Below, one piece after another: positions 1-4,763 of a stretch of DNA of 5,418 nt. Under the pieces are notes generated by a model. That model worked only from the letters and a program-made list of their open reading frames with translations. It did no database searches and was not told the origin of the DNA. Origin of the DNA: Bacillota bacterium (GTDB lineage Bacteria; Bacillota_A; Clostridia; Clostridiales; Clostridiaceae). Each line of letters starts with the position of its first letter. The stretch's first letter is position 1. Made by a program: the position numbers and the translations under genes. The stretch lies in assembly GCA_021780795.1 (NCBI GenBank), contig JAJXYA010000491.1:1-5418 (forward strand), written 5' to 3'.

Positions 1-1
1 T

Positions 2-139
2 GAAGAAAAGATTCTGGCACTTCAAGAAGATAAGAAAAAGCTTATATCGGAGCTTATGGGAGATGAACTATCTAGCGGCGAAGGCTTTGTAGCTTTAAGT
101 GAGGAAGAGATATTTGGATTGTTTGAAATGAAGGAATAG
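2..139 (+). CDS. C-terminal end of a probable SNF2-family DEAD/DEAH-like helicase (5' truncated)
   Basis: An open frame enters from the left edge and gives 45 codons before a TAG stop at 137-139. The tail reads EEKILALQEDKKKLISEL, then a glycine/serine-rich link, then LSEEEIFGLFEM. This pattern of a charged helix with L-Q-x-x-K-K-x-L-I, a short linker and a final 'L-[ST]-x-E-E-[IL]-x-x-L-[FL]' is how bacterial SNF2/RapA-like helicases commonly end, just after helicase lobe 2. Those proteins are DNA-dependent ATPases of about 1000 residues that remodel protein-nucleic acid complexes. None of the helicase motifs lies inside the window, so the call rests only on the resemblance of the tail. The reading frame itself is sound, because the codon use is typical and the stop is followed by non-coding AT-rich DNA. 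I see no GC-containing terminator hairpin in the 118 bases after it, so read-through into the next gene is possible. Confidence 0.65.
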   Translation, partial: EEKILALQEDKKKLISELMGDELSSGEGFVALSEEEIFGLFEMKE

Positions 140-257
140 AAATTTAAAAATATCTTAATTAACCACTTTGAAAGAGGATAATAGAAAATTTTTATGTATG
201 CATAAATGCAATGAATAATAGATATACCAAATGCTCACAATAAACTGAGGTGAGATT

Positions 258-704
258 ATGGTTGTAATGGATAATGTAAAAGTAATGAATAAATTCTTAA
301 AAGGTATACACATGGGAGGTACTACATTTAAAGACTATCTCCATAAAGCTAAAGATCCAGAGGTTAAAAACGAGTTGGTTCAAATTATAGAATCCTTTAA
401 AAGACATGAAGAAGCAATTACCAATAGGATAGAAAAGTTAGGTGGCAATGCTGCAGATACTCTTGGAATAATGGGTACTATGGCAGATTTTTTTGAAAAA
501 GTTAAACTTATACCTGTAAATACTGATTTGGAAGTGTGTGAGCGTGCTACAGCCGCAATGGAAATGGGTATAGAGCAAGGTGAAAAGTTTATAGAGCAAA
601 ATAAGGATTTGGATGCTAGCTTAATGAAAGAAGTAGAAGCTGTTGTAAAAGATTATGACAATCATTTAAAAAAAGTACAAGAACTAATGAGAATATGTAA
701 ATAA
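258..704 (+). CDS. Ferritin-like four-helix protein, DUF2383-type
   Basis: The product is a soluble 148-residue protein with no signal peptide or membrane segment. It is almost entirely amphipathic helix, at roughly residues 5-30, 35-61, 90-115 and 120-146. The helices are separated by a 'KDPE' turn (32-35), a Gly/Ala-rich loop (62-75) and a 'PVNTD' turn (86-90). This layout and the wording resemble the DUF2383 (ferritin-like superfamily) proteins of clostridia. E45, H50, E51, D134 and H136 sit where metal-ligand or core residues could lie, but a full paired E/ExxH di-iron set is not obvious, so iron binding is unproven. No biochemical function is known to me for this family. The first ATG is preferred over the ATG at 267: GAGGTGA at 247-253 places GAGG 7 bases from it, but 16 bases from the second. 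No convincing promoter is visible in 140-257. The gene is convergent with the TPR gene and ends inside their shared terminator. Confidence 0.8.
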   Translation: MVVMDNVKVMNKFLKGIHMGGTTFKDYLHKAKDPEVKNELVQIIESFKRHEEAITNRIEKLGGNAADTLGIMGTMADFFEKVKLIPVNTDLEVCERATAAMEMGIEQGEKFIEQNKDLDASLMKEVEAVVKDYDNHLKKVQELMRICK

Positions 705-746
705 TGAAATGCTCCTACTTCCAAAGTAGGAGCATTTCATTATTTA
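698..746. terminator. Bidirectional intrinsic terminator between convergent genes
   Basis: The arms at 698-720 and 724-746 are perfectly complementary over 23 bp around a 3-base loop (721-723). The 11-bp core around GCTCC/GGAGC is the GC-containing part and the outer half is A/T-rich. Because of the symmetry, each strand has a U-rich stretch (ATTTCATTATTT) after the core hairpin, as expected for rho-independent termination in both directions. The two TAA stop codons (702-704 on +, 740-742 on -) lie inside the stem and pair with each other. Confidence 0.9.
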
Positions 747-1447
747 CTACCTATGCACATATTTTTTAATACGGTATAGTGACATTTATACCATTCATTT
801 TCAGGTTCTAATTCATAAGCTTTTTCTGCAAATTTTAAGGCACTTATGTTATTTCCCATAGCCATATACGTTTCAGACTTTCCAAAATAGGCAGCACTTT
901 TAGTACTATTCACTTCAATGGCTTTACAATATATTTCAAGAGCTTCTTTTTTATTACGTAGTGACAGTAGTGCGCTAGCTTTACCACAAAGTGCATCATA
1001 GAAATCATGATCTAGGTTTAGACAAACATCAAAACATTCTAAAGCTTCTTTAAAATTATAAAGAAGAGCTAAGAATTCTGCTTTTTTAAAATGTATTCCA
1101 ACATTTTCTTCATCGCTTTCAAGAAGTTTTTCACAATAGTAAATACATTTATCGAAGTCACCAGTTAAATCGTGTAGTTCAATTAATTTCCAGTAAGCTT
1201 TTGGATCATCAGGAACAAGCTTTAGATATTTCTTTAGGCATTTTTCGGCCTCTTCAACCTCGTAAATTTCAATATGAGCTTGAGCTTTGACAAGATAAGT
1301 TTCAGCATATTCACTATTGAGGAAAATGGCTTTGTTAAAGTCTTTGAATGCTTTTTCTATCTCCCCATCATTAAAAAGTCCCTTGCCTCTTTCTATATAT
1401 TCTTTAATTAGATCTTCATCATTGCTTAATTTAATACTATTTTTCAT
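740..1447 (-). CDS. Tetratricopeptide-repeat (TPR) protein, six repeats
   Basis: The product is a 235-residue acidic, soluble protein built almost wholly of 34-residue TPR units. They lie at about residues 13-46, 47-80, 81-114, 115-148, 149-182 and 183-216, with a short capping helix to 235. Typical TPR positions are visible: the small residue at position 8 (G21, A55, A123, A157), the A at position 20 (A33, A67, A135, A169, A203) and acidic or Pro turn residues at the repeat ends (for example 'LVPDDP', 'LEPENE'). TPR arrays are protein-protein interaction scaffolds; nothing here identifies the partner, and there is no fused catalytic or DNA-binding domain. The start is supported by AAGGGAG (complement of 1455-1461), 7 bases before ATG. 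Upstream on the minus strand a TATACT (complement of 1504-1509) could be a -10 box, but no good -35 accompanies it. The gene is divergent from mnmA and convergent with the ferritin-like gene, so it is probably monocistronic. Confidence 0.88.
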   Translation of the reverse strand: MKNSIKLSNDEDLIKEYIERGKGLFNDGEIEKAFKDFNKAIFLNSEYAETYLVKAQAHIEIYEVEEAEKCLKKYLKLVPDDPKAYWKLIELHDLTGDFDKCIYYCEKLLESDEENVGIHFKKAEFLALLYNFKEALECFDVCLNLDHDFYDALCGKASALLSLRNKKEALEIYCKAIEVNSTKSAAYFGKSETYMAMGNNISALKFAEKAYELEPENEWYKCHYTVLKNMCIGSK

Positions 1448-1561
1448 TAAACTACTCCCTTCACTTACAAACGCATCTTACAATTATTGACATAAAATAA
1501 AACAGTATACATTGAATTGCTATAAAATATAAGTTTTCTATTATTTAAAAATATATATTTA

Positions 1562-1575
1562 TGATAAAATATAAT
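1562..1575 (+). promoter_or_regulatory. Candidate promoter -10 region for mnmA
   Basis: Two overlapping -10-like elements occur here. One is an extended TGnTAAAAT (TG at 1562-1563, TAAAAT at 1565-1570) and the other a perfect TATAAT at 1570-1575. Neither has a good -35 hexamer at 16-18 bases; the best is an AT-only match near 1541-1547. Initiation would fall around 1577-1583, giving a leader of about 75 bases that contains the hairpin at 1596-1634. The region is so AT-rich that chance matches are likely. Confidence 0.35.
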
Positions 1576-1595
1576 TATTATAAATTGAGGTATCT

Positions 1596-1634
1596 CAAAA
1601 AAATAAACTAGCATATGGGCTAGTTATTTTTTTG
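1596..1634 (+). terminator. Terminator-like hairpin in the mnmA leader (possible attenuator)
   Basis: The arms at 1596-1612 and 1619-1634 pair over 16 bp with one bulged A (1605) and a 6-base loop (1613-1618). The loop-proximal part is CTAGC/GCTAG, preceded by an A-run and followed by T-T-A then seven Ts (1627-1633). That is the shape of a rho-independent terminator, although the GC core is short (three G-C pairs). It lies about 20 bases before the mnmA start and just before its ribosome binding site. No other gene on this strand ends nearby, so it would act on the mnmA leader transcript itself. A smaller palindrome, TTGAG/CTCAA (1585-1589 with 1594-1598), overlaps its left arm by three bases and might compete weakly. 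Confidence 0.5.
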
Positions 1635-1654
1635 AAGATGTTAAAGGGGAGAAA

Positions 1655-2743
1655 ATGATGGAATTAAACCAAAACAAGGTAGCTGTAGGATTAAGTGGAG
1701 GAGTAGATAGTACTACTGCAGCTTATCTTTTAAAAAAACAGGGTTATGAAGTGATTGGTATTACAATGGTGCTTTTTGATGAGTATGATGATAAAGGAAA
1801 CAAAATAGAACCAAAATTTGTTTCAGATGCTAAGAGAGTAGCTAAGATTTTAAAAATACCGCACTATGTTGCAGAATTTCGTGACGTCTTTGAAAATATA
1901 GTAAAAAAGGAATTTGTTGAAGAATATTTAAAGGGAAAAACTCCCAATCCTTGTGTAACTTGTAACAAACACATAAAATACGGTATGATGATTGAAAAGG
2001 CTTATAGCTTGGGTGCCTATTATTTTGCTACTGGTCATTATGCAAATGTTAGTTATGACAGTAAAATAAATAAATATCGTATTTTTAAAGGATTGGTAGA
2101 AAGAAAGGATCAATCATATATGCTTCATAGTCTTTCTCAAGAACAATTAAAACATGTTCTATTTCCACTTGGTGGTTTTAACTCAAAAGAAGAAGTAAGA
2201 AAACTAGCCCTTGAAATTGATCCTCTAATTGCTAATAAGACTGATAGTACAGATATATGTTTTATACCTGACAAAGACTACCCATCTTTTATAGCAACTT
2301 ATGATAGTTTCGCATTGAAAGAAGGAAATTTTGTGGATTTAGAGGGTAAGGTAATTGGAAAGCATAAGGGTATTGTTAATTACACTATCGGACAAAAGAG
2401 AAAACTTGGTCAGTATTTTCCGCAGCCGAAGTTTGTAGTAGCTATTAATGCAGAAAAAAATGAAGTAGTGCTTGGTGAGGATAAGGATACATATTCAAGT
2501 GGTTTAATTGCAAGCAATGTTAATTTTACTATTTTTGATAAGCTAGAAAATGAGATTAGGGCGGCAGCAAAGGTATGCCAATGGGGGTGGTATTTGCCGG
2601 TTACTATTAAAGCTATTGCAGATAATAAAATAAAGGTTACCTTTGATAAAAAAGAAAGATCCATAGCAGAAGGTCAAGCTGTAGTTTTTTATCAAGGTAA
2701 TGAAATAATTGGTGGAGCTAAAATTGAATCTGTTATAAAATAA
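1655..2743 (+). CDS. mnmA: tRNA-specific 2-thiouridylase MnmA (divergent, three-Cys type)
   Basis: MnmA adenylates C2 of the wobble uridine (U34) in Lys, Glu and Gln tRNAs and inserts sulfur supplied by a cysteine desulfurase; it acts in the cytoplasm. The 362-residue length is normal. Visible motifs, in order, are the PP-loop SGGVDS (14-19), NPCVTCN with C100 and C103 (98-104), ATGHY (125-129), KDQSY (151-155), DSTDICFIP with the second active-site C202 (197-205), and an IGQ motif (245-247) opening the C-terminal barrels. C103 corresponds to the catalytic Cys of E. coli MnmA. C100 replaces the usual Asp of NPDxxCN. Two C-terminal signatures are unusual: GQKRKLG instead of GQRxGLG, and KVCQWGWYLP where a K-x-R-Y-R-type strand is usual. 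No iscS/iscU-like partner lies beside it. The start could equally be the ATG at 1658: GGAG at 1648-1651 is 3 bases from the first ATG and 6 from the second. Confidence 0.93.
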   Translation: MMELNQNKVAVGLSGGVDSTTAAYLLKKQGYEVIGITMVLFDEYDDKGNKIEPKFVSDAKRVAKILKIPHYVAEFRDVFENIVKKEFVEEYLKGKTPNPCVTCNKHIKYGMMIEKAYSLGAYYFATGHYANVSYDSKINKYRIFKGLVERKDQSYMLHSLSQEQLKHVLFPLGGFNSKEEVRKLALEIDPLIANKTDSTDICFIPDKDYPSFIATYDSFALKEGNFVDLEGKVIGKHKGIVNYTIGQKRKLGQYFPQPKFVVAINAEKNEVVLGEDKDTYSSGLIASNVNFTIFDKLENEIRAAAKVCQWGWYLPVTIKAIADNKIKVTFDKKERSIAEGQAVVFYQGNEIIGGAKIESVIK

Positions 2744-2773
2744 TGAAGTATTAAATTTTATACTTACTATATA

Positions 2774-2802
2774 TTGGCTTTACGATTAAAGTATATTATA
2801 AT
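2774..2802 (+). promoter_or_regulatory. Sigma-A-type promoter for the Nudix-fold gene
   Basis: TTGGCT (2774-2779) and TATAAT (2797-2802) are separated by an ideal 17-base spacer. The -10 is perfect and the -35 matches the consensus at four of six positions. Transcription would begin near 2809, giving a leader of roughly 90 bases before the start codon at 2901. It lies just after the mnmA stop, where no strong terminator is seen, so the downstream gene may receive both its own transcripts and mnmA read-through. Confidence 0.65.
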
Positions 2803-2844
2803 ATTTTTATGTATTACATAACTTTGTAGGAAAAATAGAAAAAT

Positions 2845-2875
2845 TTCAGCGTCGTAGATAATAAACTGCTGCGAA
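2845..2875 (+). other. Possible imperfect hairpin in the leader of the Nudix-fold gene
   Basis: Within an otherwise A/T-only leader, 2845-2857 and 2866-2875 can pair: UUC/GAA, a bulged A, GCG/UGC, a two-base bulge, then GUAG/CUGC, with an 8-base loop. Two pairs are G-U wobbles. The local G+C rise (bases 2847-2854 and 2866-2873) is what draws attention. There is no U-tract after it, so it is not a terminator. It lies about 12 bases upstream of the ribosome binding site, AAGGGGG at 2887-2893. A function is speculative. Confidence 0.25.
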
Positions 2876-2900
2876 GGTGATGATTTAAGGGGGAAATAAT

Positions 2901-3296
2901 ATGGGGCAAGTTGTAAAATGTTCAGTAATAATTTGTGATGATTTTAATGGGGTATTGATTGCAGCTAGGGGTAAAAGCAAAAGAGGGTTACCAAAGGTAT
3001 GGAGTATTTTTGGTAAGGATATAAAGGGCAAAGAGACTGCAGAACAATGTATTACTAAAGCAATAGATAAAGATTTAAAATGTACTATATTTGATATAAC
3101 ACCATTTAAAGAATATGTTTTTAATGAAGAAAGTGGAGATACTTTATTGGTTTATACTGGTAAGGTGAAAGAGTACATAACTCCTCATAAAGATATTAAT
3201 GAGGTTAAGTGGATCACTGAAAGAGAGCTTAATACTTATGATTTCTCTGGTGGGGAAAAAGAGATATTATTAGATTTTTTTAATAGTTTTAAATAA
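2901..3296 (+). CDS. Nudix-fold protein with a degenerate Nudix box (possible pseudoenzyme)
   Basis: The 131-residue length and strand-helix pattern fit a MutT-like Nudix domain: an N-terminal strand (KCSVIICDD, 6-14), a strand with GVLIAARG (17-24), the W-S-I-F-G lead-in (34-38), the box region (39-61), then strands around LLVYTGKV (82-89) and EVKWITERE (101-109). Nudix enzymes hydrolyse nucleoside diphosphates linked to another moiety, using Gx5Ex7REUxEExGU. Here only E45 and the hydrophobic positions survive. The leading G is K39, the R-E pair is K53-A54, the E-E pair that supplies metal ligands is K57-D58, and the final G is K60. Catalysis in the classical way is therefore doubtful; a binding or regulatory role, or a divergent mechanism, is possible. 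The start is firm: AAGGGGG at 2887-2893 lies 7 bases before the ATG. The gene has its own promoter and a terminator at 3389-3426. Confidence 0.8.
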   Translation: MGQVVKCSVIICDDFNGVLIAARGKSKRGLPKVWSIFGKDIKGKETAEQCITKAIDKDLKCTIFDITPFKEYVFNEESGDTLLVYTGKVKEYITPHKDINEVKWITERELNTYDFSGGEKEILLDFFNSFK

Positions 3297-3388
3297 TTGA
3301 TACTTATCATAATAGCAGAAAAAAATTATTTGCATATGTTTAAATAAATATTAAGCTACAAAAATAATATTACATAAATTAAGAGAGC

Positions 3389-3426
3389 AAACTACCAAAG
3401 TGTATAAACACACTTTGGTAGTTTTT
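3389..3426 (+). terminator. Rho-independent terminator after the Nudix-fold gene
   Basis: A perfect 15-bp stem (3389-3403 with 3410-3424) and a 6-base loop (3404-3409) are followed by a run of five Ts at 3422-3426. It ends plus-strand transcription about 90 bases after the Nudix stop. The oxidoreductase gene on the other strand ends at 3464, so the same stem may serve it, though the minus-strand tail after the stem (TTTGCTCTCTT) is less U-rich. Bases 3297-3388 hold nothing else that I can identify. Confidence 0.88.
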
Positions 3427-3463
3427 ATTGAGTGTTTATGTTCTTTAACTATGATATGATTCT

Positions 3464-4702
3464 TTACATATTGCTTAATACGTACTCATCTATAGCATCA
3501 GCAACTTGCTTTGAAAGACGTACAGCTTCAACAACGGTCTTAGCTCCTGTTACAACATCCCCTGAAGCAAAAACACCTTCTCTAGTGGTCCTTCCACTAA
3601 CATCAGTAGAAACAAGACCCTTGTAGTCTATTTCGATTCCACTTGTGGTAGAGACAATATTATCTCTTGGTCCCTGGCTTATGGAAATTATTACAGAGTC
3701 GGCTTTAAATAATTCTTCTGAGCCGTTAATAGGTACAAAGACTTCTTTTCCTAATTCATCTATATTAATAGAAGTATGAATATAGATGACACCATCATCT
3801 GTTATTTCTAATGGACTTTTAAATAGTTCAAATTTAACACCATCTATTTTTGCATATTCGAGTTCATTCTTATCAGCGGTAATACTATCCATATTACCTC
3901 TGTACATTATAAATACCTCTCTAACGCCTTTTCTTAGTGCAGTTCTTGCTACATCCATTGCAACATTTCCCGCTCCAATGATGCATAACCTATTTCCAAG
4001 CTCATAAACATCGGGATTTTTCAAGTAGTCAATTGCATAATGAACATGACCGAGGCTCTCTCCCTTTATGTTAAGTGGGTTTGGCTTCCATACGCCTGTT
4101 CCAATAAATACAGCTTTGTAACCATCTCTGAAAAGATCATCTACGGTTAGCACAGGACCAATCAAAGTATTTGGTCTAATCTTTATACCAATTTCAATCA
4201 TTTTATCTTTTATTCTACCGAGAAGAGCTTTGGGAAGTCTAAACTCTGGAATGCCATACATCAATACTCCACCAATTTTATCGTGAGCTTCAAAAACGGT
4301 TATATCATAGCCTCTAGAAGCTAGTATAAATGCTATAGTTATTCCTGCTGGACCTGAACCAATAATGGCAACTTTTTTACCAGGAATTTTTTTGTAGGTA
4401 GGGTTAAAAGAATTTAAATAATAATCAGAAATATAATTCTCAATGCCGCTTATATTTACACCGTGACCTTTTATTGAAAGTACACAATGGCCTTCACATT
4501 GTTTTTCATGCGGACAAACGAGGGAACATACCAAAGATAACGGGTTATTATTCAAAAGCATTTCTCCGGCAGCTAGAATCTCACCATTTAAGAACATGCT
4601 TATCATATCCTTAATGGAGGTGTTTACAGGACAACCTTTACTACATCTAGGGTTAGCACATTGTAAGCATCTTTCTCCTTCAGTTATTAAGCTTTTTTTC
4701 AT
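3464..4702 (-). CDS. NfnB/PreT/GltD-like FAD- and NAD(P)-dependent oxidoreductase with two [4Fe-4S] clusters
   Basis: The 412-residue protein has the three-part layout of the GltD/NfnB/PreT superfamily. An N-terminal Fe-S domain carries C12, C15, C20, C24, then C59, C63, C69, C73. The second set, C-x3-C-x5-C-x3-C, is the spacing of PreT, DPD and NfnB rather than GltD. By analogy, C12/C15/C20/C73 would hold one cluster and C24/C63/C69 plus E88 the other. An FAD Rossmann motif follows (VAIIGSGPAG, 111-120), with GGVLMYGIPEFRLPK (144-158), the NAD(P) motif IIGAGNVAMD (241-250) and the closing FAD motif FASGDVVTGAKTVVEA (378-393). It should move electrons between NAD(P)H and an external partner. 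It is too short to be a full DPD, and no glutamate synthase large subunit or NfnA is visible, so I give no symbol. The upstream neighbour 61 bases away is an FMN ene-reductase, a plausible partner. Confidence 0.85.
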   Translation of the reverse strand: MKKSLITEGERCLQCANPRCSKGCPVNTSIKDMISMFLNGEILAAGEMLLNNNPLSLVCSLVCPHEKQCEGHCVLSIKGHGVNISGIENYISDYYLNSFNPTYKKIPGKKVAIIGSGPAGITIAFILASRGYDITVFEAHDKIGGVLMYGIPEFRLPKALLGRIKDKMIEIGIKIRPNTLIGPVLTVDDLFRDGYKAVFIGTGVWKPNPLNIKGESLGHVHYAIDYLKNPDVYELGNRLCIIGAGNVAMDVARTALRKGVREVFIMYRGNMDSITADKNELEYAKIDGVKFELFKSPLEITDDGVIYIHTSINIDELGKEVFVPINGSEELFKADSVIISISQGPRDNIVSTTSGIEIDYKGLVSTDVSGRTTREGVFASGDVVTGAKTVVEAVRLSKQVADAIDEYVLSNM

Positions 4703-4709
4703 AATAATA

Positions 4710-4715
4710 CCTCCT
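4710..4715 (-). promoter_or_regulatory. Strong ribosome binding site that fixes the oxidoreductase start
   Basis: On the minus strand a perfect AGGAGG lies 7 bases before the ATG whose first base is at 4702. The frame stays open further upstream to a TTG at 4729, but that extension would translate through the ribosome binding site and adds nine residues outside the family's usual N-terminus. The start at 4702 is therefore preferred. Confidence 0.9.
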
Positions 4716-4763
4716 AATATTATTTGCAAAACAATGCTACCATATTATATTATATCCATTAAT

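Noticed and set aside
168..198. TTGAAA at 168-173 as a promoter element for the ferritin-like gene, and the TATGCATA palindrome near 197-204 as an operator.
   Set aside because: There is no matching -10 at a normal spacing, and an 8-base AT-rich palindrome alone is expected by chance.
1487..1513. Perfect TTGACA at 1487-1492 on the plus strand as a -35 box for mnmA.
   Set aside because: No acceptable -10 hexamer follows at 16-18 bases; the nearest (TACATT, 15-base spacer) matches poorly, and the region is AT-rich enough for chance hits.
1928..2664. Minus-strand open frames inside mnmA (1928-2113 and 2410-2664).
   Set aside because: They are antisense shadows; their hydrophobic translations arise from complementing AT-rich coding DNA.
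2746..2765. AAGTAT/ATACTT inverted repeat just after the mnmA stop as a terminator.
   Set aside because: The stem is six almost purely A/T pairs with an 8-base loop and no U-tract, too weak to call.
2809..2829. Six-codon upstream reading frame in the leader of the Nudix-fold gene.
   Set aside because: It begins at the predicted transcription start and has no ribosome binding site or recognisable leader-peptide pattern.
3432..4007. Plus-strand open frames opposite the oxidoreductase gene (3432-3626 and 3786-4007).
   Set aside because: They are antisense shadows of a clearly recognised gene, with low-complexity translations and no ribosome binding sites.
4703..4729. In-frame upstream extension of the oxidoreductase to a TTG at 4729.
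   Set aside because: A perfect AGGAGG 7 bases before the ATG at 4702 lies inside the extension, so the downstream ATG is the real start.
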